A stretch of DNA of 64,000 bases from positions 1 through 64,000 of the forward strand of contig WVSO01000007.1 of NCBI GenBank assembly GCA_015689745.1. The letters run 5' to 3'. The notes below the pieces were generated by a model. That model ran no database searches. It was not told the DNA's origin and saw nothing but the letters and a program-made list of their open reading frames with translations. This DNA is from Rhodobacterales bacterium HKCCSP123 (GTDB lineage Bacteria > Pseudomonadota > Alphaproteobacteria > Rhodobacterales > Rhodobacteraceae). Below are positions 45,933 through 53,839 of the stretch, piece after piece (within the stretch, counting starts at the first letter, position 1; the number at the start of each line of letters is the position of its first letter). A program made the translations under genes and the position numbers.

Positions 45933-47885
45933 ATGAAACGCACCCAGAAGGACACGGAGGACAGCGCGCGCCAGATCGGGCGGCGGAGCCTCCTGCTGGG
46001 CGGCATCTTCGTGGGCACCGGCGCGGTCCTGGCCGCTCGGATGCGCTACCTGCAGGTCGAACGCGCCGACGATTTCCGCCTTCTCGCCGAGGAAAACCGG
46101 ATCAACATCCGCCTTCTTCCGCCCGCCCGCGGCCTGATCTTCGATCGCGGCGGCGTTCTGTTGGCCGCGAACGAGCAGAACTACCGCATCACGCTTGTGC
46201 GCGAGGATGCGGGCGACGTGGATGCCGTGTTGGCCGAACTTGCGCGGATCGTGAACCTGGACCTCGTGACGCTCGACCGCGCGCGGCGGGAGATCGACCG
46301 CCGCCCGCCCTTCGTGCCGGTGACCGTCGCCGACCGGCTCAGCTGGGCCGAAGTGAGCGCGGTCGCCGTCAACGCACCGGCTTTGCCCGGCGTCAACCCC
46401 GAGGTCGGCCTCAGCCGCATCTACCCGATGGGGGGCGATTTCGCTCATGTCGTGGGCTACGTCGGTCCGGTCTCGGACTACTACCTCGAACAGACCGGCG
46501 ACACCGATCCGGTCCTGCAGATCCCCGATTTCCAGGTGGGGCGGAACAATGTCGAGGCGCGCATGGAGCACACGCTTCGCGGGCGCGCGGGCACCAAGCG
46601 GGTCGAAGTGAACGCCGGCGGTCGGGTCATGCGCGAGCTTGACCGCGACCCGCCGGAGCCCGGCTCGGATGTCCAGTTGACCATCGACGCAGGGCTGCAG
46701 AACTACGTCGAGGCGCGGCTTTCAGGGCAAAGCGCGGGATCGGTGGTGCTGGATTGCGAGACGGGGGAGATCCTCGCGCTGGCCTCGGCCCCGACGTACG
46801 ATCCCAACCTCTTCGTGCGCGGCATCTCCACCGCGGCCTGGACGGACCTGAACGAAGATCCCTACCGCCCGCTGGCGAACAAGGCGACCCAGGGTCTCTA
46901 CCCGCCGGGATCGACCTACAAGATGATCGTGGCGCTCGCGGCGCTCGAGGCCGGCGTCGTCACACCGGAGGAAACCGTCAACTGCCCCGGCCACATGGAG
47001 GTCGGAAACCGCAGGTTCCACTGCTGGCGTCGTGACGGCCACGGGCGGGTCAACCTGGTCGAAAGCATCAGCCAGAGCTGCGACGTCTATTATTACGAGC
47101 TGGCTCAGCGCGTGGGGATCGAGGCCATCTCCGAAATGGCGCGCCGCCTCGGATGCGGGGTGCGGCACGACCTTCCGCTGTCAGGCATCGCCGAGGGGTT
47201 GGCGCCGACGATGCAGTGGAAGATGCAGAACCGTGGCGCGCAATGGGTGGTGGGCGACACGCTGAACGCCTCGATCGGCCAGGGTTTCGTCCTCTCCTCG
47301 CCGCTGCACCTCGCGGTGATGACCGCACGGCTGGCCACGGGGCGCGAGATCGTGCCGTCGATCATCCGCTCGGTCGACGGGGTCAGCCAGCTGCCGCCGC
47401 CGGCCGCGGAGATGGGCTTCGATGCGAGGCATCTGGACCAGGTTCACCGCGGCATGTGGAACGTGAACAACGACCGGCGTGGCACGGCCTATGGTGCCAG
47501 GGTCGAGGTCGCGGACTACAAGATCGCCGGCAAGACGGGCACCAGCCAGGTGCGCAATATCTCGGCCGCCGAGCGCGCCGCGGGCGTCATCCGCAACGAG
47601 GACCTTCCGTGGGAGCGGCGCGATCACGCGCTCTACGTGGGCTACGCCCCCTATGACAACCCGCGCTACGCCTGCGCGGTGATCGTCGAGCATGGCGGTG
47701 GCGGCTCGGCCGTGGCCGCCCCCATCGCGCGCGACATCCTTCTGCGCGCGCAGCTTGGCGAGGTGCCCCCGCCCGAGCTTTACCCGGTCGGCCAGCGCCG
47801 CGACATCGAGCGGATGCATCGCGAGCTTCCGATCCTGCCGCAGCCCCCCGTTCCGACGGGACGCACCGTGCGGAGCCAGGCATGA
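45933..47885 (+). CDS. mrdA: Penicillin-binding protein 2 (elongasome transpeptidase)
   Basis: A 650-residue class B PBP. Membrane anchor RRSLLLGGIFVGTGAVLAARM, dimerisation domain with PARGLIFDRGGVLLAANEQNYRITLV, and transpeptidase domain with SxxK in PPGSTYKMIVALAALE, SxD in SQSCDVYYYELA and KTGT in YKIAGKTGTSQV. It cross-links peptidoglycan during side-wall growth. ATG 45933 lies 4 bases after mreD, and the stop overlaps rodA (ATGA). The C-terminal tail after TARDILL-type IARDILLRAQL is Pro-rich. Confidence 0.97.
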   Translation: MKRTQKDTEDSARQIGRRSLLLGGIFVGTGAVLAARMRYLQVERADDFRLLAEENRINIRLLPPARGLIFDRGGVLLAANEQNYRITLVREDAGDVDAVLAELARIVNLDLVTLDRARREIDRRPPFVPVTVADRLSWAEVSAVAVNAPALPGVNPEVGLSRIYPMGGDFAHVVGYVGPVSDYYLEQTGDTDPVLQIPDFQVGRNNVEARMEHTLRGRAGTKRVEVNAGGRVMRELDRDPPEPGSDVQLTIDAGLQNYVEARLSGQSAGSVVLDCETGEILALASAPTYDPNLFVRGISTAAWTDLNEDPYRPLANKATQGLYPPGSTYKMIVALAALEAGVVTPEETVNCPGHMEVGNRRFHCWRRDGHGRVNLVESISQSCDVYYYELAQRVGIEAISEMARRLGCGVRHDLPLSGIAEGLAPTMQWKMQNRGAQWVVGDTLNASIGQGFVLSSPLHLAVMTARLATGREIVPSIIRSVDGVSQLPPPAAEMGFDARHLDQVHRGMWNVNNDRRGTAYGARVEVADYKIAGKTGTSQVRNISAAERAAGVIRNEDLPWERRDHALYVGYAPYDNPRYACAVIVEHGGGGSAVAAPIARDILLRAQLGEVPPPELYPVGQRRDIERMHRELPILPQPPVPTGRTVRSQA

Positions 47886-49021
47886 GCTTTCTCGAATACA
47901 ACGTGAAATCCACGCCCTCGGGCTGGCGCAAGGTGCTCTATCTCAACTGGGCGCTGATCCTTTTGCTGATCGCGGTGTCGAGCGTCGGATTCCTGATGCT
48001 CTACTCGGTCGCGGGCGGCAATTTCGACCGCTGGGCCGAACCGCAGCTCGAACGCTTCGTCCTCGGCCTTGTCGCCATGCTGATCGTGGCGATGGTGCCG
48101 ATCTGGTTCTGGCGCAACATGTCGGGCCTCGCTTACGGCATTTCGGTGCTCCTTCTGCTCTACGTGGAATTCTTCGGCTCGGTCGGCATGGGGGCGCAGC
48201 GCTGGATCGACCTCGGCTTCATGAGGCTGCAACCTTCGGAGCTGACCAAGATCACCGTCGTCATGATCCTCGCGGCCTATTACGACTGGCTCGACCTGTC
48301 GAAGAAATCGCGCCCCCTCTACGTGCTGATCCCGCTGCTGCTGATCGGCATCCCGACCTTCCTGACCTTCATGCAGCCCGACCTCGGGACCGCGCTCCTG
48401 ATCCTCATCGGCGGCGGCGCGGTGATGTTCGTGGCGGGCGTGCACTGGGCGTATTTCGCCGGCGTGATCGCGGCGGGCGTGGGGGCGGTGACGGCGGTCT
48501 TCACCTCGCGCGGAACGCCCTGGCAACTCCTTCAGGATTACCAGTACCGCCGGATCGACACCTTCCTCGACCCCACCTCGGACCCGCTTGGCGCCGGCTA
48601 CCACATCACGCAAAGCCAGATCGCGCTGGGATCTGGCGGCTGGACCGGGCGCGGCTTCATGGAAGGCACGCAGAGCCGCCTGAACTTCCTGCCCGAGAAA
48701 CACACGGATTTCATCTTCACGACGCTGGCCGAGGAATTCGGCTTCGTCGGCGCGGCGTCGCTTCTGACGCTCTACATCCTGATCCTCGTCTTCTGCATCG
48801 CGACCGCGCTCATGAACAGGGACCGCTACGCATCGCTTCTGGTGATGGGAATCGCAGTGGCCTTCTTCCTCTATTTCGCGATCAACATGGCGATGGTGAT
48901 GGGCCTCGCCCCGGTGGTCGGCGTGCCGCTGCCGCTGGTCAGCTACGGCGGTTCGGCGATGCTGGTCTTGATGGTGGCCTTCGGTCTGGTGCAAAGCGCG
49001 CATATTCATCGCCCGCGCTGA
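47882..49021 (+). CDS. rodA: Peptidoglycan glycosyltransferase RodA
   Basis: A 379-residue SEDS protein with about ten transmembrane segments: VGFLMLYSVAGGNFDRWAEPQ, GAQRWIDLGFMRLQPSELTKI (SEDS signature), MQPDLGTALLILIGGGAVMFVAG, LPEKHTDFIFTTLAEEFGFVGA and VSYGGSAMLVLM. RodA polymerises lipid II together with PBP2. It starts at ATG 47882, overlapping the mrdA stop, and is last of the elongasome operon. A hydroxyacid dehydrogenase gene follows after 13 bases and may be co-transcribed. Confidence 0.97.
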   Translation: MSFLEYNVKSTPSGWRKVLYLNWALILLLIAVSSVGFLMLYSVAGGNFDRWAEPQLERFVLGLVAMLIVAMVPIWFWRNMSGLAYGISVLLLLYVEFFGSVGMGAQRWIDLGFMRLQPSELTKITVVMILAAYYDWLDLSKKSRPLYVLIPLLLIGIPTFLTFMQPDLGTALLILIGGGAVMFVAGVHWAYFAGVIAAGVGAVTAVFTSRGTPWQLLQDYQYRRIDTFLDPTSDPLGAGYHITQSQIALGSGGWTGRGFMEGTQSRLNFLPEKHTDFIFTTLAEEFGFVGAASLLTLYILILVFCIATALMNRDRYASLLVMGIAVAFFLYFAINMAMVMGLAPVVGVPLPLVSYGGSAMLVLMVAFGLVQSAHIHRPR

Positions 49022-49034
49022 CAGGAGACCGCCA

Positions 49035-49970
49035 ATGACCACCATCCTCTTTGCCGCCAAGTCCGAGCGCTGGGATACCTATGAAACCCCCTTGCGCACG
49101 GCGCTGTCCGAGGTGGGCCTGGGCAAGGCGACCCTGACGACCGAGGCCGATCCGGCAGAGGTCGACTACATCGTCTACGCCCCGAACAGCGGACTGACCG
49201 ATTTCACCCCCTACACACGGCTCAAGGCGGTCCTGAACCTCTGGGCGGGGGTCGAGGACGTGGTGGGCAACCCCACGCTGAACGTGCCGCTCGCGCGCAT
49301 GGTCGATGCCGGGCTGACCGAGGGGATGGTGGAATGGGTCACGGGCCATGTCCTGCGCCACCATCTCGGGATGGACCGCTACATCCACGGGCAGGACGGG
49401 GTCTGGCGCGCGGGCACAGCGCCGCCGCTCGCCCGTGACCGGACCGTGGCGATGCTGGGCCTTGGCGAACTTGGCTCGGCCGCGGCGCGGATGCTGGCGC
49501 AACTGAACTTCCGCACGCTCGGCTGGTCGCGCAGCCCGAAGGAGATCGCGGGCGTCGAGACGCATCATGGGCCCGACGGGCTGGACACCGTCCTGAAACA
49601 GGCCGAGATCGCGGTTCTGCTGCTGCCCGACACGCCCGCGACGGAGAACACGCTGGATGCCGGGCGCCTTGCCCTGATGCCCGAGGGCGCGGTGATCCTG
49701 AACCCGGGCCGTGGCCCGCTGATCGACGACGATGCGCTGATTGCAGCGCTCGACAGCGGCCGGATCGGGCATGCGACGCTCGACACGTTCCGCACCGAAC
49801 CCCTGCCGGCAGACCACCCCTACTGGGCGCATCCCCGCGTCACCGTCACCCCGCACATCGCCAGTGAAACGCGTGCGCCCTCCGCCTCGCGCGCCATTGC
49901 CGAGAACATCCGCCGGGGCGAGGCCGGGGAACCCTTCCTCCACCTCGTCGACCGGGGCAGGGGCTACTGA
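49035..49970 (+). CDS. 2-hydroxyacid dehydrogenase (GhrA-like glyoxylate/hydroxypyruvate reductase)
   Basis: A 311-residue D-2-hydroxyacid dehydrogenase. The NAD(P) site is TVAMLGLGELGSAAARMLAQLNFRTLGWSRSPK, and the active-site Arg and Glu lie in the ILNPGRGPLIDDDALIAALDSGRIGHATLDTFRTEPLPADHPYW block with the terminal His in VTVTPHIASET. The GLGELG and WSR features fit the GhrA group, which uses NADPH with glyoxylate or hydroxypyruvate. It lies only 13 bases after rodA with GGAG before its ATG, so it is probably co-transcribed, with no clear functional link to cell-wall synthesis. Confidence 0.9.
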   Translation: MTTILFAAKSERWDTYETPLRTALSEVGLGKATLTTEADPAEVDYIVYAPNSGLTDFTPYTRLKAVLNLWAGVEDVVGNPTLNVPLARMVDAGLTEGMVEWVTGHVLRHHLGMDRYIHGQDGVWRAGTAPPLARDRTVAMLGLGELGSAAARMLAQLNFRTLGWSRSPKEIAGVETHHGPDGLDTVLKQAEIAVLLLPDTPATENTLDAGRLALMPEGAVILNPGRGPLIDDDALIAALDSGRIGHATLDTFRTEPLPADHPYWAHPRVTVTPHIASETRAPSASRAIAENIRRGEAGEPFLHLVDRGRGY

Positions 49971-49988
49971 CCGCGCGCGGACCTGCCC

Positions 49989-50022
49989 ATCTTCATCCCG
50001 CAAATATGGCCGCCGGAGGCAT
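49989..50022. repeat. Intergenic element, short copy D
   Basis: ATCTTCATCCCGCAAATATGG followed by CCGCCGGAGGCATCCG keeps the head of the family seen at 8109, 22826 and 35549. The rest of the 169-base gap (to 50139, between convergent genes) holds no gene. Confidence 0.45.
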
Positions 50023-50139
50023 CCGACACGGCCGCCCTTCGAGCCGCCGTCCGCCGGGACCGGCCCGCGACGCCATCCATGGCAATGCGCCGCAAGGAGG
50101 GCGCCAGAGGCGCCTGACGCGTGGCGCCCCCTCCCCGTC

Positions 50140-50922
50140 CTAGCGCAGCCTCGGCGGCGCGTCGGGGTCCATGCCGGGCGCGGCCCCGGGCAGCTGTTCG
50201 GCCTTCGGTGCCTCGGGCAGGTCGAAGCGCAGGCCCACCCGCGCCAGCCGCGCCGCGACCGGGTCGGAGGCGCGGAAGAAGCCCACGTCGAGCGACCCTG
50301 CCTCGACGCCCGAAAAGGTCAGCGCGTCGCCGATGGCGCGGGCAAGCGACGGCTCGGCACCCGGCAGTGGATCGACGAACGCCATCAGGTGCCCGCGCCG
50401 CCCGCCCGCGTAGGTCGCCGCCACCAGGTAGGCCATCCGCGCCAGCCCCTCGGCCGTCGCAAGCCGCGCATCGAGCGCGGTCAGAAGACCCTCGGGCAGG
50501 CCCGCCGGCGCGGCCAGTTGCTCGGGGCGCTCTTCCACCTCCTCGGGCGCGGCCTCGAGGGTCGCGGCCAGCCAGTCGACCGATCCCGCCTCGATCAGGA
50601 TCGAGGAGGGCGCGACGCCGAGGTTGACCCCCAGCCCGATCCCCTGCCCCGCCAGCATCCCGGCCAGCGCCCGCCCCGAAAGCGCCGCATAGGGCGCGGC
50701 CCCTTCGGCGAAGCGGGTCAGCCGCTCCTCCCGGTCGAAGACAAGTGCGAAGGTTTGCCCCTCGACGGGGAAGAGTGCGGGGCGGATCCGGTCGCCCTCG
50801 GGCTCGGCCTCGAGCATCAGGAACAACTCGGAGCCGGCGAGCCTGTCGTAGAAGCGCAGCCGGGCAGCGTCATCCTCGGGCGATGCCTCCATCGCGGCAT
50901 GGGCGTGATCGAGCGGCGTCAT
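50140..50922 (-). CDS. SseB-family protein
   Basis: A 260-residue acidic, cytosolic protein with the SseB N-terminal domain: MTPLDHAHAAMEASPEDDAARLRFYDRLAGSELFLMLEAEPEGDRIRPALFPVEGQTFALVFDREERLTRFAEGAAPYAALSGRALAGML. The second half (LPEGLLTALDARLATAEGLARMAYLVAATYAGGRRGHLMAFVD) is like the SseB C-terminal domain. Molecular function is not established for non-secreted SseB proteins. ATG 50922 overlaps the upstream uracil-DNA glycosylase stop (ATGA), so the two are coupled. Confidence 0.82.
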   Translation of the reverse strand: MTPLDHAHAAMEASPEDDAARLRFYDRLAGSELFLMLEAEPEGDRIRPALFPVEGQTFALVFDREERLTRFAEGAAPYAALSGRALAGMLAGQGIGLGVNLGVAPSSILIEAGSVDWLAATLEAAPEEVEERPEQLAAPAGLPEGLLTALDARLATAEGLARMAYLVAATYAGGRRGHLMAFVDPLPGAEPSLARAIGDALTFSGVEAGSLDVGFFRASDPVAARLARVGLRFDLPEAPKAEQLPGAAPGMDPDAPPRLR

Positions 50923-51506
50923 CTGTCCAGCACCTCGCGAATCCGGGCCCTGAGGACCGGCAGCAGCTCGGCCTCGAACCAGGTGTTCCTCTTCAGCCAC
51001 GCGGTATTGCGCCAGGAGGGATGCGGCAAGGGGAAGACCTCGGGCGCATGGTCGCGCCAGCGCGCGACGCGCTCGGTGACGCCCATCCGCCCGCCGAGAT
51101 GCCAACCCTGCGCATGGGCTCCGATCAGAAGCGTCAGGTCCACGCCCGCGAGCATCTCCATCGCCCGCGCCCGCCAGGTCTCGGCGCAAAGGCGCGGCGG
51201 CGCGAGGTCGGCACCCCTGGCGTCGTAGCCGGGAAAGCAGAAGGCCATGGGCACGATCGCGATGCGCGCGCGGTCGTAGAAGGTTGCCCTGTCCACGCCC
51301 ATCCAGTCGCGCAAACGATCCCCCGAACGGTCGTGAAACGGGATGCCCGCCTCGTGGACGCGCAGGCCGGGCGCCTGTCCGGCGACCAGGATGCGCGCGC
51401 CGGGACCGAACCAGACGACCGGGTTCGGCGCGTGGCCGGTGGCCGTCGCCGCGAAGCGCGCGGAGCAGAGGCGGCAGGCGGCGATCTCTGAGCGGAGGTC
51501 GGACAT
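50919..51506 (-). CDS. Uracil-DNA glycosylase family protein with probable Fe-S cluster
   Basis: A 195-residue UDG-superfamily protein. Motif 1 is VAGQAPGLRVHEAGIPFHDRSGDRLRDWMG, and the C-terminal motif is FPLPHPSWRN (H-P-S). Cys11, Cys14, Cys90 and Cys107 have the spacing of the [4Fe-4S] ligands in family 4/5 enzymes. It likely removes uracil or a related lesion from DNA, though the exact base is not predictable. Start ATG 51506 sets CxxC at residue 11. It overlaps the SseB-like gene by 4 bases and is divergent from arsR. Confidence 0.88.
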   Translation of the reverse strand: MSDLRSEIAACRLCSARFAATATGHAPNPVVWFGPGARILVAGQAPGLRVHEAGIPFHDRSGDRLRDWMGVDRATFYDRARIAIVPMAFCFPGYDARGADLAPPRLCAETWRARAMEMLAGVDLTLLIGAHAQGWHLGGRMGVTERVARWRDHAPEVFPLPHPSWRNTAWLKRNTWFEAELLPVLRARIREVLDR

Positions 51507-51580
51507 GCGGCAGAGATAGGGCCCTCGACCGGCACGGGCCATGCCCTGCGGCACAGGGACCGCTCGACAGCCGGAATACA

Positions 51581-51598
51581 TTTCTATAAAAATAGAAA
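51581..51598. promoter_or_regulatory. Palindromic operator overlapping the arsR ribosome site
   Basis: TTTCTAT (51581-51587), AAAA, ATAGAAA (51592-51598), immediately before the start codon at 51600. The AT-rich inverted repeat is typical for ArsR/SmtB self-repression. Confidence 0.7.
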
Positions 51599-51599
51599 C

Positions 51600-51956
51600 A
51601 TGAAAACGACTCAACCGCCCCTTCCCGAACTGACCCTTGCCGCCACGGCCTTTGCCGCACTGGGGTCGGAACATCGTCTGGCGATCCTGCGCAGGCTTGT
51701 CCGCGCCGGTCCGCAGGGCCTTCCGATCGGCGATCTGGGCGAGGCGGTGGGGGTGACCGGCTCGGTTCTGACCCATCACCTCAGACAACTCGTGTCGGCG
51801 GGCCTCGTCATGCAGAGGCGCGACGGGCGGCGCATCCTGTCCTCGGTCGACATCGCCGCCGTCGAGGCGCTGTCGCGCTTTCTCGTTTCCGAATGCTGCG
51901 CCGATCTCGGCGGGCATATCCCACAGGCAAGAAGACCGGACCATCGCCATGGCTGA
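51600..51956 (+). CDS. ArsR-family transcriptional repressor
   Basis: A 118-residue winged-helix protein: FAALGSEHRLAILRRLVRAGPQGLPIGDLGEAVGVTGSVLTHHLRQLVSAGLVMQRRDGRRILSSVDIAAVEALSRFLVSECCADLGGHI. It has the ArsR layout, with a Cys pair (ECC) in the C-terminal helix that could sense metal(loid) or thiol agents. It overlaps the permease gene by 8 bases. The operator at its own start implies autorepression of both. The ligand is unknown, and no arsC or acr3 gene is nearby. Confidence 0.9.
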   Translation: MKTTQPPLPELTLAATAFAALGSEHRLAILRRLVRAGPQGLPIGDLGEAVGVTGSVLTHHLRQLVSAGLVMQRRDGRRILSSVDIAAVEALSRFLVSECCADLGGHIPQARRPDHRHG

Positions 51957-52974
51957 CCTCACGCAGACCCCCCGCCCCTTCTCCGAGCTCTGGCACAGGA
52001 TCGACAAGGTCGCGCTGACCGGCGCCCTGATCCTGCTCGTGCTGGCCGCCTTCGACCGGCCCGCCGTGGTGCCCACCATCGCGGAAACGCTCGAGCATTT
52101 CTGGGGCACCCTGCCCTACATCCTGTTCGCCGTCGTGGCGATCGCGGGCATGAAGGCCAGCGGGTCGGAGCGGCTGCTCGACGGTGCGTTCCAGGGGCGC
52201 GAGACGCGGATGATCGTCATCGGTGCCCTGGTGGGCGGACTCTCGCCTTTCTGTTCATGCCAGGTGATCCCCTTCGTCGCGGCCCTCCTGGCGGCAGGCG
52301 CGCCGCTGTCGGCGGTCATGGCCTTCTGGCTCGCGTCTCCGCTGATGGACCCGGCCATGTTCGCGATCACGGCGGGCGGGCTCGGCTTCGACTTCGCCGT
52401 GGCGAAGACCGTGGCCGCCGTGGGCCTCGGCCTCGCGGGTGGGTTGACCGTCAAGCTCATGGCCGCGACTCCCGTCTTCGCCGATCCTCTGAAGACCGAG
52501 GTGAAGATCGGCGGCTGCTGCAGCGCGAGGAAGCTGACGCTCAACTGGCGCTTCTGGCAGGAAGAGAGGCGCCGCACGATCTTCCGCGACAGTGGCTGGA
52601 GCAACTTCCTCTTCCTCGGCAAGTGGCTCCTGCTGGCCTACCTGCTGCAGGCACTGCTGATCGCCTACGTTCCTGCCGAGATGGTGGCCCGCGTGATCGG
52701 CGGCGACGGTTTCGGCCCCATCGCATTGGCCGCTCTCGTCGGTGCGCCTGCCTACCTCAACGGCTACGCCGCCGTTCCGCTCCTCGAAGGGCTCCTTGCC
52801 CAGGGGATGAACCCGGGCGCGGCCATGGCCTTCGTCATCGCGGGCGGGGTCAGTTGCATACCGGCGGCGGTCGCGGTCTGGGCACTTGTCAAGCCGCGGG
52901 TTTTCGCCGCCTACATCGGTTTCGCCATCGCAGGTGCCCTTGTCGCGGGTGCAGCCTGGGCCGCGCTGGCCTGA
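51949..52974 (+). CDS. Permease of the ArsP/YraQ (DUF318) family
   Basis: A 341-residue inner-membrane protein with about eight transmembrane segments. SPFCSCQVIPFVAALLAAGAPLSAVMAFWLASPLMDPAMFAITAGGLG is the family hallmark, and a hydrophilic loop with GGCCSARK sits between the two halves. ArsP members export trivalent organoarsenicals, but many of this family have other or unknown roles. The ArsR gene directly upstream, with its operator, supports a toxic-ion or redox-responsive exporter. The ATG at 51949 lies 8 bases inside the arsR gene. Confidence 0.85.
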   Translation: MADLTQTPRPFSELWHRIDKVALTGALILLVLAAFDRPAVVPTIAETLEHFWGTLPYILFAVVAIAGMKASGSERLLDGAFQGRETRMIVIGALVGGLSPFCSCQVIPFVAALLAAGAPLSAVMAFWLASPLMDPAMFAITAGGLGFDFAVAKTVAAVGLGLAGGLTVKLMAATPVFADPLKTEVKIGGCCSARKLTLNWRFWQEERRRTIFRDSGWSNFLFLGKWLLLAYLLQALLIAYVPAEMVARVIGGDGFGPIALAALVGAPAYLNGYAAVPLLEGLLAQGMNPGAAMAFVIAGGVSCIPAAVAVWALVKPRVFAAYIGFAIAGALVAGAAWAALA

Positions 52975-53176
52975 TCGAAAGCAGATGCGGCGCCATGGAC
53001 GGGCCGGCCGGATGCGGGCGGGCCCGTCCACATTTTGTCAAAAGTGGCATCAATCGCATCACATCCCGGCAGATTGAACATATTGCCGCCCAAAATGGGG
53101 AATAGGGTGGTATGGTCGAAAGGTGGCGGTCCGACCACCACATCGCAGGTACAGACCGCAAGAGCGACAGGCACAG

Positions 53177-53839
53177 ATGCTCGAATTCGTCGAGGTTTCG
53201 AAATCCTTCTGGACCGGGGAACGCCGCAAGGTGATTCTGGACCGCGCCTCGTTCAGGGTCGAGCTGGGGTCGTCCCTCGGCATTCTCGCACCGAACGGCG
53301 CGGGCAAGACGACGCTGGTCAAGATGATGGCCGGTCTGGAGAAGCCCGACGAGGGCAACATCTACCGCAACGCCCGCATCTCCTTTCCGCTGGGTTTCAT
53401 GGGGGGCGTCCTCACGAAGCTGTCGGCCTGCGAAAACGCACGCTACATCGCGCAGCTCTACGGGCTGGACCCCGACTACGTCGAGGCGTTCTGCAGCTGG
53501 GTCTGCGGGATCGAGGAGTATTTCGACATGCCGGTCGGCACCTACTCGTCGGGGATGCGGGCGCGGTTCAACTTCTCGCTCCTCCTGGCGCTGGACTTCG
53601 ACATCTACCTGATCGACGAGGGGATGCCGCAGACGACCGACGCCGAATTCAACCGGAAGGCCGGATCGATCCTGGCCGACCGGTTGAAGAACGCGACCGT
53701 GGTGATCGTGTCTCACCAGGCGCAGACGTTGGAGAAGTTTGCCCGCCGCGCGGCAGTTCTGCGCGACGGGCAATTGTACGAGTTCGACACGCTCGAAGAG
53801 GCGAAGCAGCTTTATGACTACGACACCCAAGGCGCGTAA
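53177..53839 (+). CDS. Capsule/polysaccharide export ATPase (KpsT-like)
   Basis: A 220-residue ABC ATPase of the polysaccharide-export type: MLEFVEVSKSFWTGERRKVILDRASF, Walker [21 protein letters not shown] (Ala replaces the usual Gly at its first position), signature YSSGMRARFNF and Walker B DIYLIDEGM, then SHQAQTLEKFARRAAVLRDGQ. The signature SSGM and the short C-terminus match KpsT/CtrD. Its permease partner (KpsM) is not in the window. The downstream gene is the co-polymerase-like KpsE homologue, overlapping by 26 bases. The spacer before it (202 bases) contains no gene. Confidence 0.9.
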   Translation: MLEFVEVSKSFWTGERRKVILDRASFRVELGSSLGILAPNGAGKTTLVKMMAGLEKPDEGNIYRNARISFPLGFMGGVLTKLSACENARYIAQLYGLDPDYVEAFCSWVCGIEEYFDMPVGTYSSGMRARFNFSLLLALDFDIYLIDEGMPQTTDAEFNRKAGSILADRLKNATVVIVSHQAQTLEKFARRAAVLRDGQLYEFDTLEEAKQLYDYDTQGA

